In this document: positions 34,930 to 45,161 of the stretch, piece by piece | How positions within the stretch are numbered: position 1 is the stretch's first letter | How the letters are laid out: each line of letters begins with the position of its first letter | Assembly (NCBI GenBank): GCA_027257055.1 | Contig: JAPVLO010000059.1 | Location: 1,488,001-1,552,000 of the forward strand | Reading direction: 5' to 3' | DNA: 64,000 nt | DNA from: Cephalopachus bancanus | Lineage: Eukaryota > Chordata > Mammalia > Primates > Tarsiidae | Notes under the pieces: model-generated | The model's database searches: none | Seen by the model: the letters and a program-made list of their open reading frames with translations, nothing else | What the model was told of the DNA's origin: nothing | Translations under genes and position numbers: made by a program

Positions 34930-35660
34930 TAGTGCCCAAGTTCAGAAGGGTACAAAAAATCCAAAGGAATGACAATATAAAGTATTGTTAAGGATATGAG
35001 AAAGCATGTACTAAAATGCCCATGGGAGTAAAATTGGCCCAACTCCAGTAGGAATAATGGAGCTATATGTATCAAATGTATAATCTGGAATTTCATGTGG
35101 CAATGCCACTTTTAAGAATATCTCTTAAATAAATATTTAGCTTAAAGATTTCAACTTAACTTTAACTTAAATCTTTATCTTAAAGATCCTTGTACCTGTG
35201 TAACCACAGAACTATTTAACCATATAAACTTGACCCATTGTTTAAAATAATAAAAAACTGGGCAACCCCTTCGGGTCCCCTCCCACTGTGGGAGCCTCTC
35301 TGTCCTCTCAATCAATCCTGCTTTCTTACTTTCTGCAATAAATAAATAAATAAACAAAATAATAAAAAAACTGGAGAAGAAGCTCCTAAATATCTATTAG
35401 TATGAATTGGCATAAATTACAATGTACCAAAAAGAAAAATATTGACCTCTAATACTGATGTTGACCAAAAAGTACTTGCCATACTATTAAATCACAAAAA
35501 CAGAATGCACAACTATGTGTTGAATTTAATGTCATTCCATCTTTTAAAAAAAGAAAGAAATAGAAGTCTCTTTTTACTATCTATAATCATACTGTTTAGA
35601 ACTTTTAGATTGAAATAGGTAGAATATATGTGAGTCCCTGTTTCTCGCTTCTCTAGGCTT
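34930..35660 (+). mobile_element. L1 3' UTR fragment split by the LTR-derived short element
   Basis: Sense L1ME-type phrases lie on both sides of the inserted element. Before it: 'caaaggaatgacaatataaagtattgttaaggatatgagaaag', 'atggtaaaattggcccaactcc'-like text and 'taaagatccttgtacctgtg'. After it: 'tattagtatgaattggcataaattacaatgtacc' and 'catactattaaatcacaaaaacag'. The insert is bounded by TSDs made of this L1 sequence. Confidence 0.7.
35260..35355 (+). mobile_element. LTR-derived, LINE1-mobilised short element (TINE-like), copy 2
   Basis: The core reads GGCAACCCCTTCGGGTCCCC, then CACTGTGGGAGCC, then CTCTCAATCAATCCTGC, and ends TTACTTTCTGC. It carries an (AATA)n tail at about 35337-35354. 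An AAAATAATAAAAAACTGG word flanks both ends (35244-35261 and 35356-35374, the latter with one extra A), an 18-bp TSD. By eye it differs from copy 1 at about eight of some 65 bases, and its poly(A) signal is changed (AATCAA). Both copies begin at the same LTR position, so they derive from a defined source transcript and not from random breaks. Confidence 0.85.
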
Positions 35661-35894
35661 TAAAAAAAATTTTTAAACAAGCATATATTATTTTTAATGT
35701 CACACAAAAATAAGACTATGCCCATTTTAAAAACAAAAAGTGTACGCTCATCTCTGGCCAAATTTGGTATTGACCTTCCTGAGGAGGTGTTCTAGAAACC
35801 ATCTTTGTTATAACTTGTCAGCACAAAGTTAGGACTCCAGACCTGTCTTCAGAATTCTGAGTGGATGACCTCCTCTGGAGAGTGACCAGGATTT

Positions 35895-36070
35895 ACCATT
35901 TATTACATTCTTACTTTGCACTTAATTTGTGTCAGGCATGAAGCTAGATGCAAGAGGTGCAAGAAATAAGTAGGACACATAGACTGCTCTTGCTGTCAGT
36001 GGGAAGACCATACTCGCACACTGTGTGGCAACACAGTGAGCTGAATGTGGTGATCGAGTTCAAGAATTGT
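35895..36070 (+). repeat. Old repeat copy, strongly similar to 33785-33950
   Basis: From TTTGCACTTAATTTGTGTCAGG to GAGCTGAATGTGGTGATCGA it matches the copy at 33785 along about 160 bases at roughly 80 per cent by eye, in the same orientation. Confidence 0.7.
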
Positions 36071-36694
36071 CCACCCCAGGAAATGTAGAAATAATTCCCC
36101 TCTCTCTGCTTCTCTTGGGGAGTGAGCTATACTTGGCAGACCCCAGAGAAACTGTGGGAGCTAAGGATAATTATTTTATCCTTCAATTGTCCAAGGTATA
36201 TCCTTAAGGCTAAAAGATGTCCTTATAGCCTGGTCATTTGACAATTTTTAGCACACACAAATTGTTTGATAAGCGGCATGTGGCTTCTTGTGGTCTAAAT
36301 AAATTCTTGTTCTGCTATAATTCCTTCACAGTTGCCCAAATCTAGATTTTAATATCTTCAACATGCAGGTGGAATGAGAAATGCTCTTTAAAGAGCCAGC
36401 CACTAGTTCTTACATCAGTGATTCATTTTGTAGTCCAGAGCTTAATGTAATCTTCCTTCCACAAGATCCATTGAACTTTAAGAATTTCAGATCTGAATTA
36501 GAAAAGGAATTATAGGAACAGTCATATGCTCAGCTCTTATTAGGCTTTGCTGGAGTCTCTTTATGCTGTAAGAAAGAAGGGGCAAGGTTTTTCCTTATGT
36601 AGCTGTTGTTTCTCTGTAATATCCTCTCTTGTGGATTCATAATTAAGGGCAACAACCAGCATTAATAAGCATTTTTCTACCAATTTATAACTTA
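36071..36694. other. No gene or clear repeat
   Basis: Plain AT-rich sequence without recognised repeat or exon. Confidence 0.45.
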
Positions 36695-36825
36695 CCAGGT
36701 GTTTTTGCACTCATTACCTCATCTGATCCTTATAATCACTCTGAATATGATGTTATAATTACTTCCATTTTGCAGGCAAGGAAACTAAAGCATAGAGAGG
36801 TTAAGTTATCTGCCCAAGTGTATTA
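36695..36825 (-). mobile_element. MIR SINE remnant, antisense
   Basis: 'cattacctcatctgatccttataatcactctg', 'cattttgcaggcaaggaaactaaagcatagagaggttaagttatctgcccaag'. Reverse MIR order, well preserved. Confidence 0.85.
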
Positions 36826-37555
36826 GTAGGACTTATTTGGTTGCGAATTCAGAAGCACAAATACAACTGTCCTGAGGGAAGGGGGAATGTATTAACTTAT
36901 GTTACTATAATGTCCAAGGGTAGAACCGGCTTCAGGCCCAGATGAATCCGGGTACTCCAGTTACATTGTCAGACTCACTCACCATACCCGGGCTGTTTTT
37001 TTCTGTGCTAGTAACCTTCCTAGCAGATTCTTCCCACACTGTCTAGATGGTTGCCCACAGCTCCAGGCTATGTCCTATAAGATTAATAACCCCAGCAGAA
37101 AAACATCTATTTATTTCCCAATTACTTTCCCCAAATTCCCAAGGCAAACCATTATTTTCCCCAAATTCCCAAGACCCACTGCACTTGTCATTGAGCCTGA
37201 GGAATGGAATGTTTCAGTTGGCAAGCCCTGGAATGGGACAAAGTCAGCCCCATGATATTATGTGAACTAAGAGTAAGGTAACAGGGTTCTCCAAAATAGA
37301 ACTCAGTGCTATTCGCAGGAGGCAGACCGAGGCGCCAGTCCTTCACTGAACCAAGTCAGACAGCTAATAAGCTGCAAGCAAGGCAGAAATTCATTTGCTG
37401 GCACTCCGCATGGAACGCGGGAGTGTGACATCCAACCTCTGGGAGCCTCCACAGGAAACTGAAGAAAGACTAGAAGCCATGAGCTCTGAAGAGGTTCTCA
37501 AACCATGCTCTCTGGTCCCTGAGCCTTGGCCAATTTGACCATCAGACTATTTGGA
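36826..37555. other. No gene; old dispersed repeat scrap and a 30-bp tandem duplication
   Basis: 36835-37010 ('cagaagcacaaatacaactgtcctgaggg' then 'gcttcaggcccagatgaatcc') resembles an old dispersed repeat also hinted at near 52150 and 57620. A 30-bp tandem duplication lies at 37121-37173. Confidence 0.4.
37121..37173. repeat. 30-bp tandem duplication
   Basis: ATTACTTTCCCCAAATTCCC-AAG at 37121-37143 and the same with T for C at 37151-37173. This is two copies of a 30-bp unit with one mismatch in the repeated core. Confidence 0.9.
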
Positions 37556-37860
37556 GATATATATATGCACACACAAACACATATATTCAAATTTCATATA
37601 TATATATGTAGTCTCTGTCTCTGTATATAGACTACATATATATATTTGGATATATGTAGTCTATATACACATGTGTGTATATATAATATGGATTGAACAT
37701 TATCTCCTGACGATATAATGTTTATTCCATATATGTACACATATGCAATATGTATATATGTTTAAATATAATGTTTAATCCATATATACATATGGATATA
37801 TGTTTATGTTTACATATATGTGGATTAAGCATTATCTTCAGAATGAATACATATATCATT
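37556..37860. repeat. AT-rich cluster of inverted repeats
   Basis: About 300 bases of TA/CATATA sequence in which several units occur in both orientations. GGATTGAACATTAT (37690-37703) and GGATTAAGCATTAT (37822-37835) are on the plus strand. ATAATGTTTATTCC (about 37715-37728) and ATAATGTTTAATCC (37768-37781) are reverse forms. The order is plus, minus, minus, plus. The open frame at 37750-37950 is a by-product. Confidence 0.85.
37622..37669. repeat. Perfect 20-bp inverted repeat with 8-base loop
   Basis: TGTATATAGACTACATATAT (37622-37641) is exactly complementary to ATATATGTAGTCTATATACA (37650-37669). A second, overlapping hairpin uses ATATATATGTAGTC (37600-37613) and GACTACATATATAT (37630-37643). 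The shared arm can pair either way. Confidence 0.95.
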
Positions 37861-38561
37861 ACTTGTTTTCATGACCACTTTTCAAACATATGTATAGCTA
37901 TAATTAAGAAAACACAAATTTGTTTTAAAACATCACTGAATTCACAGTAGTTTTTGTTCCTTATGAATATGTTTATTATATGTAAAAAGTTTCTCCATTA
38001 TTCTGTGTAGAGTTTATAGAAAATTTTCCTCATTAAAAGGAGTTCTTCAGGTACATTTACTTAGGAAGTCCTGGAATATGGAATGACTATCGTAATGAGA
38101 GTTAGAGGGCCATCTCCACCATGATTTCTAGTGATCAAATCTTCCTTGGACCTCAGTTTTCAGACCTATGTAATGAGGAAACACTGTCCAGCCCAGGCAA
38201 AGATTGTAGTGAGGTTCTTACGTGGGAATGTGAGTAAACCTATACAGAAATATATTTTTTTTATTTACAAAATATCATTGATATTTTTTATTTACTCCAT
38301 CCTCAAGGATGTTGCTCTTAATGTGTTTGACAAACCACTAATGGCTCATGATGCAAAATGTGCTTGTCTATTTCAAATATAATTGTGAAGATCAATGAAG
38401 GTCTGTTCTTCTTTATGATGAATAGCAGGCTTATAGATTTTTTTAAAGATATCCTTCTCCAAGGGTGTATATTCCAGGAAGCATATTTTATCTTTCTCAT
38501 ACTCCAAACACACTAGTGACTGTAAGAAGCGATCAACTATTTAAAATTTCTATATAATTTT
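37861..38561. other. No gene or clear repeat
   Basis: AT-rich; chance frames at 38131-38382 and 38318-38500 overlap on opposite strands. Confidence 0.45.
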
Positions 38562-38843
38562 CTTTTTTTCTTTTTTTGAGTTGGAGTCTCACTCTGTCAC
38601 CCAGACTGGAGTGCAGTGGCCACTCCCGGCCACGGCAGCCTCGGCTTGCTGGGCTCCAGTGATCCTTCCGCCTCAGCCTTCCAAGTAGCCAGAATTACAG
38701 CATGCGCTACCATGCCCGGCTGATTTTTTGATTTATTGTAGAGATGAGGTCTCGTTGCCCAGGCGGGTCTCGAACACGCGGGCTCAGGCAATCCACTCAC
38801 CTCAGCCTCCCAAAGGCATGGGATTACAGACTGAGCCACCGCT
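38562..38843 (-). mobile_element. Tarsier-type Alu, subfamily with 5-nt deletion, antisense
   Basis: Begins GAGTTGGAGTCTCACTCTG. The right arm reads GAGGTCTCGTTGCCCAGGCG, lacking the CAAGT present in the other subfamily. The left arm ends CAGACTGAGCCACCGC. It sits next to an antisense L1 3' end. Clear TSDs were not found. Confidence 0.9.
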
Positions 38844-38845
38844 TT

Positions 38846-39720
38846 TCTACTGAAGTATTACAAGGTACATATATTCAAGAAATATTCTTGATGCATTTTC
38901 ACAAACAGAACATACCTGTACAGCCAGCACCCAGATCACAAAAGAGAGCATTAGCAGCTCTCCAGAAGCATACTTTGTGATCCCTTTCCAGTTACTAACC
39001 CCCTGTCCCAGGATGACCACTCCCCTGACTTCTCACAGCATAATTATGTTTCACTTTTTTTTTTAATCCACATAAAAGAATTCATCTTTTATCGGTGTCT
39101 TTCTCTCAATGGTGCATTTAAAAGATTCAACTATTTTGTTGTAGAGAATGATAGATTATTCGTTGCCATTTAGTATTTGTGTGTGTGTGTGAATCTATTC
39201 ATGTATTCTTGGATATTTAACTAGGGTTACTCCACATGGCATTCTATATGGGTCTCTGAGCACATATATGCAATTCTATTGCGTCTCAGAGAAGGCAGGA
39301 GTTCAGGTTTAGTAGATAGTGCTGAAAGTTTTCCAAAGCAATTGTACCACTCTATACTCCCACCAATAGTGTAAGAAAGTTTTGTTTTCTCCACATGCTT
39401 GCTGATTTTTGGTATGTTCTACCTCTTAAGTTGTAGTTTTTCTAGTGGACTTGGATGGTTTTATTTTATAATTTGGATCGTGGTCTTAGTTTGCATTTCC
39501 AAGATTTAAAAAAAATGAAGTTGAAGCTACTTTTCATACATTTATTTTGGCCATTTGGAAATTCTCTTTGTGGGACACTTACCTATTAAGTATTTTTCTT
39601 ATTTGTTAACTTCAGTTGCTGTATTTTTCTTATTGATTTGTGAGGAGCAATCAGCCACTTGCTGTGGCTATTTTATTGGGGAGGAAATTTTTTCAAATTT
39701 CTATATTGATTTTTAAAATA
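38846..39720 (-). mobile_element. Old L1 3' UTR fragment, antisense
   Basis: 'tacagccagcacccagatcacaaaagagagcatta', 'catgtattcttggatatttaactagggttac', 'aattgtaccactctatactcccaccaat' and 'ttttggccatttggaaattctctttg' are antisense L1 3' UTR phrases in order. Confidence 0.8.
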
Positions 39721-39799
39721 TAGAATCCATTAAATGTCTCCCAACAATCATATAATTTTATTAATTATCAATTCTCAAAACATTTGTTTAGTACTTTAT

Positions 39800-40440
39800 C
39801 TTTAAAAAGCAACATTAGCCGTTAGACATACAATGATGAATAAAACAGACATGGTCCCCATTTACATGGCGTTTTCCACTAGAAAGTAAACAAATACATA
39901 TGTAATTTTAAACCATGGTCAATTGCAGAGTGCCATGAAAGATTTAAACAGGGAGGAGGGATTGAATAGAGGGCATCTTTTCAGTGTTAAAGACATATCC
40001 TTTAATACAAAAACCTGAAGGCCAAGAAAAATACAATGCAAAAAATGAAAGAAGGATGTTCCAGCAGATAGAATTCCATGTGCTATTTCCCAAGGTGGAA
40101 AAATGTTCTGTATGTTCTTTTTTTTTTTTTTTTTTTTTTGAGTCTCACTCAATCGCCCAGACTGGAGTGCAGTGGCTGCTCCCGGCCACTGCAGCCTTGC
40201 CTGTTGGGCTCCGGCGATCCTTCTGCCTCAGCCTTCCGAGTAGCCGGAATTACAGGCATGCGCTACCACACCCGGCTGATTTTTTTATTTATTGTAGAGA
40301 TGAGGTCTCACTGCCCAGGTGGGTCTCGAACCCGCGGGCTCAGGCAATCCACTCACCTCAGCCTCCTAAAGGCGCAGGATTACAGGCTGAGCCACCGAGC
40401 CTGGCTGCCTGTATGTTCTAAGACTTGAAAAGTGGCTATG
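39800..40440 (+). repeat. Old interspersed repeat, unassigned family (copy 6), split by an Alu
   Basis: 'aatgatgaataaaacagacatggtcccca' and 'gcagagtgccatgaaagatttaaacaggg' are followed by 'ggatgttccagcagatag'. The Alu at 40119-40408 lies in it. After the Alu, 'ctgtatgttctaagacttgaaaagtgg' continues. Confidence 0.6.
40119..40408 (-). mobile_element. Tarsier-type Alu, subfamily with 5-nt deletion, perfect TSD, antisense
   Basis: A T-run of about 21 bases starts the element. The right arm reads GAGGTCTCACTGCCCAGGTG, with the CAAGT block absent. The 11-bp TSD CTGTATGTTCT is perfect (40108-40118 and 40409-40419). It is nearly full length and young in appearance. Open frames at 39984-40421 and 40078-40428 are Alu by-products. 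Confidence 0.95.
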
Positions 40441-40446
40441 TGTCTG

Positions 40447-40675
40447 GAGCAGGGGTTGACAAACCTTTTCTAAAAAGGCCAAATAAGAAATATTTTAGGC
40501 TTTGCAGACCAGATGGTCTCTGTTGCAACCAACTACTCAACTCTGCTGTTGTAGCATGAAAGCAGTCATAAACAATATATAAACAAATAGTCATGGCTGT
40601 GTTCCAGTAAAACTTTATTTCCAAAACATGCTGTGGGCCAAATTTGGTTCATGTACCATAATTTGCCAATACCTA
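40447..40675 (+). mobile_element. hAT/Charlie-type short DNA transposon (copy 2), sense
   Basis: 'ggttgacaaaccttttctaaaaaggcc', 'ttttaggctttgcagaccagatggtctctg', 'gtagcatgaaagcagtcat' and 'tgtgttccagtaaaactttatttcc' form a nearly complete copy. The start 'gcaggggttgacaaac' and end 'tttgccaatacctac' are imperfect inverted ends. Confidence 0.8.
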
Positions 40676-41864
40676 CTCTTAATTATAGAGAAAAATGTCA
40701 ATCTCTTGCCTTAACTTTCTCAATAGGCTCCTAACTAGACTTCCAGTTTCCATTCTTACTCCCCTATAATCTAAACCTTGCACAATATTCAGAACAAATG
40801 TTTCAAAGTTCTAAGTGACATGATGATGTTCTTCTCTAATCAAAACTTTCTAGAAGCTTCTTATTTAACATAGACTAAAATCTAAAGCTGGGATGGACTT
40901 GGGCTTGATGGTGCAGGATTTGTGAGCCATTGGGAATAGCCTGGATTTCAGAGTGAAGCAGTCAAATTTCCTTTATATTTTCATGCTTGAGATCTAGTGA
41001 TGGCTGTGGGCAAGGGAAGAAAGGGAGGGGATATGAAGTAACATATGATCTCCAGCTGCTCTTTAACTAAAAACAATCTCTCTTCTGAAAATACACACCT
41101 ACCTTACTCAGTGCACTTACTGTCTTCTTCGATTATATACTGAAAAATAATAGTCCTCTACTTCTTTTGTCTGATCTGGCTTAGTATTCATGCATCGTTC
41201 AGGAGCAGATGTGCAGAATTTGATGAGTGGCTAAATGAATGGATGAACTGCTTGTATCTACCACTTCTCATAATAAGTAGGTGAATAAATGAGTGAATGA
41301 TTGGATTTTGAAGAAAAAGGTAATACCAAAAGAAGATCCTGGAGTTTTAGGGCTGAGTGACCAGGGATGGGTGTGTCATATCAGAAACTGGGAAGGTCCC
41401 AGTTTGGCAGGTCTCAGACATAAAGGTTCTCTTGTGTGGGACATCATCAGTGCCCCTGTAGGAATGAGGTCTGGAGTTCAGGGGAAAGATCTGGGTTGGG
41501 CCTAGGGATCAGGAATAAAGGTAAATGAGTTAAAGCTAGAATTAATTGAAATATAGAAATAAATAAGTTTCAAGGACAAATATGCTGAGAGGTAACATAG
41601 GAAGAAGAAAAACTCATGAATGGTAAGATTGTATAAGATTTCTAAATAATAACATTATTCAATAGGAATGATGAGCTGAATGAAGCCTCAAGGTTAATGC
41701 TACAGTTATGCATTGACTTTGGTACGAAGTTATATTAAAACTCATGTAATAATGGGGAGAAGTCACTAATTTAGACTCTTAGCAAGGTCCTCATATTTTA
41801 TTAAGAGAACAACTATCTTCTCTCTGTGCTATAATGTGAAAGAGCACAGAATAACATATCCTTT
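40676..41864. other. No gene; possible fragments of old repeats
   Basis: 'gaatgaggtctggagttcaggggaaagatctggg' at 41463-41500 fits the tail of the unassigned old repeat. An L2-like tail (GAATAAATGAGTGAATG) lies at 41282. The open frame at 41293-41505 is within this DNA. Confidence 0.4.
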
Positions 41865-42110
41865 AAAAGCTAGACTTAGAGTCAGATAGGGCTTGAGTTC
41901 AGGTGCTGACCCTACTCCTCACTAGCTATTTGACCTTGATCAACTATTTTAACTGCTCTAAGCTTCTGATTTCATATCCTTAAAGTGGAATGATAATAGT
42001 ACTTTCTTCAGAACATGGTTATAAGTACTAAATGAGATGATGTGTGTAAAAGCCCCTGGCACCTACAGGACACAAAGTAATAGATGCCAGCAGTTATGAC
42101 TTTTAAAAGC
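41865..42110 (+). mobile_element. MIR SINE remnant
   Basis: 'gacttagagtcagatagggcttgagttcagg', 'ctcactagctatttgaccttgatcaac', 'taaagtggaatgataatagtac', 'agtactaaatgagatgatgtgtgtaaaagcccctggcac'. A nearly full MIR. Confidence 0.9.
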
Positions 42111-42184
42111 ATCTTTATCATCATGGTAATGAACTCTCTCTCTGGAAGTCTTTGATTAAAGTAGACCAAATAGAATAAAGATGT

Positions 42185-42400
42185 GTGCTGTGCAGCAAGA
42201 GACTAGAGTAGAAACCTCGCTCTGCCTCTCATAGCTGAGTAATCTGGGTACTTAATTTAATCTCTTAGTTTCCCCAACTCAAAACGAGAAAAAGAATAGT
42301 GCTTCCTTCCCAAGAATACAAAGTTAATACATTCAAGACTTTTAAAATAGTTCCTGTCATACAAATAAGCTCTTAATAAAGAGTTTATTTTAATGTCATC
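42185..42400 (+). mobile_element. MIR SINE remnant
   Basis: 'gcagcaagagactagagtagaaacctcgctctgcctctcatagctgagtaatctgggtac' and the tail 'atagttcctgtcatacaaataagctc' are MIR segments in sense order. Confidence 0.75.
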
Positions 42401-43144
42401 ATTAGCATTATTAATCTTATTGGGTCTTAGTGTAGTGATTTTAAAGTAAAACACAATGCAAATATATTTAGTTCCTATTTGAGGCCATCTTGGGGCTATA
42501 TCAAAAGGATAATCATAAACTCAGTATCCCAAGTTAAACAAAGTATTGCTGACATCTGTCCTTAGAAGTCCATATGTTTGTCCAAATCAAAGTAGTATTA
42601 ATAGAAAATTATGGTGGACCATTTGCCCATGAAGGAGCTCACTGGTGTGTACCTCAGCTGTCATCTCTTCCCACTGTGAAACTTGCACTCATTCACTTTC
42701 TCTTATCTTCACTTCTTTTCCCACCCCACTCCAGCCACGCTCAGTGGAGAAGGCTGCCTTAGATTCCGCGGAAAGCTTTGGACAATGACCTACAAGGCAT
42801 TTTTTTAATGGTAGTCCTAAGGATTCCATTTTAGGCATCAGGGAGCTTGCAATGCATTGTAGGAACCCAGATAGAGCACTGGTTGTTGAGGGGACCACAG
42901 AAATGAACCCTGAGCATTGAAGTATTGTTAGAAAAAAATTTCCTGAAGTGGTAGACTTTAAAAAGGGTCTTAACAGAGGTTGTAGATATAGAATTACAGA
43001 GAAGCAAGTGTCCTGGAAAGATGTCAGGAAAGAAGAATTCCTGCACGCTGCCTGAGAGTGAACTGCAAAGCCAACTCAGTAAAATGAACCATTAGCCAAC
43101 TCAACTGCAATGGCAAAAGTCACTGACAAGCAGGTCTGCTTCTG
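42401..43144. other. No gene or clear repeat
   Basis: Overlapping chance frames (42574-42762, 42689-42898, 42831-43046) only. Confidence 0.45.
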
Positions 43145-43290
43145 CTGCTTCCCTGCCGTGAGACTTCTCTGTGCCTCTGTTTTCTCATGTGTAAAATGGG
43201 AATCATAATAGGTTTTACCTCCTAAAATTATTGGTGGACTACATATATGAAAAGCATGCAGAATAGGTCTGGCACATGCATTTGTATCAC
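43145..43290 (+). mobile_element. MIR SINE fragment (3' half)
   Basis: 'ttctctgtgcctctgttttctcatgtgtaaaatggg' is followed by 'gaatcataatagg' and 'aaaagcatgcagaataggtctggcac'. Confidence 0.85.
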
Positions 43291-43379
43291 CATTGTTGTT
43301 GCCATTGCATCATTATTACAAGCAAGTCTAGGAGAGGTAAGTGGCAGGCTGACCCTGGGGGAGACAAAGCAGTGTTGGT

Positions 43380-43595
43380 TCAGACCAGAAGGTGGAGTAA
43401 GAAAGAGCTGTGTCCAGATCCCACTTACTACTTAGATAGTTATTTGCCATTGAAGGGCACAGTTTCCTCATCTGAAAACTAGCAACAATAATCACACCTA
43501 CCTCATGCAGTTGAGGGGATTAAAAGACATGAAGCATGAAAAGCACTTAGCACAGTGCTTGTTCATATGAAGGGATCCATAAATTACAGTCATTA
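43380..43595 (+). mobile_element. MIR SINE remnant
   Basis: 'cagatcccacttactacttagatag', 'cacagtttcctcatctgaaaactagcaacaataatcacacctacctcatgcag' and 'gaaaagcacttagcacagtgcttg'. A second MIR in tandem order with the one just before. Confidence 0.9.
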
Positions 43596-44612
43596 TTAAA
43601 CTTGTGATCCAAAACATGTTTCACGTCTATAACGCAAGCTCTTCATGGAGAGGAAAAGGCCTGGGGATGAGCAGGGATTCTAGGAATCTGGGCCTGCAGA
43701 GTTAGAACTGCAAGAGGCAAGATTTGGAAAAGATGTGTCCCATATTGCAATTGTTTCCAACTATTTTCTCTCCTGCAAAAGGGTCTTGGCCTTTCTGTCT
43801 GGGCTGTTGGAAAATTAGTAGTTAAAATGGATATAACTCTGATGGCTAATTCTGGGGGCTATGTGGCTGCATATTATCGCTGGGCCAAGGGTGGGTGAGA
43901 AAAAGGGAGAGGTGGAAACACACACTGGGCTTTCAGGGTCACCATATCCTTTGGAGCCACTTAGGAGGCAACAGTATTCTTTAAAGAGGGTCTTGGTCTC
44001 TATCTTTGGGGTAGCTACACTCACATTCCCTTGTGACTCTCACAAGATACTTTGTACTTATTGCTGGAAAAAAAAAAAGATTCATAAGGGAATTAATACA
44101 CAAGCCAAAGAAAATTTTCGTCTGCCTTTTAATTATAGAAGAGTGATTGCTATGTTAATCATAATCAGCATCAAGGTCAAAAGTTTCCACCACTCTGGAA
44201 TGAACATTTAGAAAATAGATTAACCAGAATACCAATGCTATTTCTGAACTCCCAGTTCACGTGGATTTTGAAATAGAATGTTGTATCTTTTAAGGGTCTT
44301 TTAAGAGGAGCCATATAATGCTAACACATTAATTGAATAAATGTCACTCCACAAACTTGCTAATGCCCAGGGCAGAGGGAAACCATTAGGAGGCCCATGA
44401 ATCAGTGTGATTACTTAGACTTTTAAGGCTGGTAATTTTTTGTTTAAGGAAGATCTTCATCTCTGGCAGGTGTCACTACAGGATGTGTTGAATTGCTTAG
44501 GTCTCTGGTTAATGTGGGTGATGAAATATAAATGTATTTGGAGAATACTTATCACTTTTATTTCCTCCTGGATGTTGGTATCTATAATAAAAATAAATTA
44601 TTCCTTTAATGT
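43596..44612. other. No gene; chance frame 43861-44211
   Basis: The 116-codon frame at 43861-44211 (+) and the antisense 43815-44024 frame overlap, and neither shows a domain. An A-run lies near 44069. Confidence 0.45.
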
Positions 44613-44621
44613 CTATGACTT

Positions 44622-44690
44622 TATAAAATTAGACCCCTACCTCATGCCATATACAAAAATAGATTCCAATTGTAAAACAAAACAAAAAAT
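44622..44690 (+). pseudogene. L1 ORF2 C-terminal remnant
   Basis: ORF2p is the L1 endonuclease and reverse transcriptase. Only the extreme C-terminal motif LDPYLMPYTKIDS is recognisable before stops and A-rich decay. No catalytic part is in the window. Confidence 0.8.
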
Positions 44691-44830
44691 TAAAAATATT
44701 ATCCATACAATGGACTATATTATTCAGTCCAGAAAAGGAATGAAGTGGTGATATATGCTACAACTTGAAAGAACTTTGAAAGTATTATGCTGGTGAAAAA
44801 TGTCAGATGGAACATGTCATATATATATAT

Positions 44831-45138
44831 TTTTGTTTGTTTGTTTTTGTTTTTGTTTTTTGAGTTGGAGTCTCACTCTGTCACCCAGACTGGAGTTCAG
44901 TGACCACTCCCGGCCACTGCAGCCTCCACCTGCTGGGCTCCGGCAATCCTTCTGCCTCAGCTTTCCAAATAGCTGGAATTACAGGCATGAGCTATCATGC
45001 CCGGCTGATTTTTTGATTTATTGTAGAGATGAGGTCTCGCCAAGTTGTCCAGGCGGGTCTCGAACCCGCGGACTCAGGCAATCCACTCACTTCAGCCTCC
45101 CAAAGCTCTGGGATTACAGCTGAGCCACCGAGCCCGGC
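44831..45138 (-). mobile_element. Alu 1 of nested cluster (subfamily without 5-nt deletion), antisense
   Basis: A T/G-rich tail ((TTTG)n-like) is followed by GAGTTGGAGTCTCACTCTG. The right arm retains GTCTCGCCAAGTTGTCCAGG. The left end reads GATTACAGCTGAGCC. The TSD is TCATATATAT (44817-44830 and 45141-45150). Confidence 0.9.
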
Positions 45139-45161
45139 TATCATATATATTATATAATTCC

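Noticed and set aside
33304..35355. The two LTR-derived elements as the two LTRs of one provirus
   Set aside because: They lie in opposite orientations, have different TSDs and different A-rich tails, and each contains only about 65 bases.
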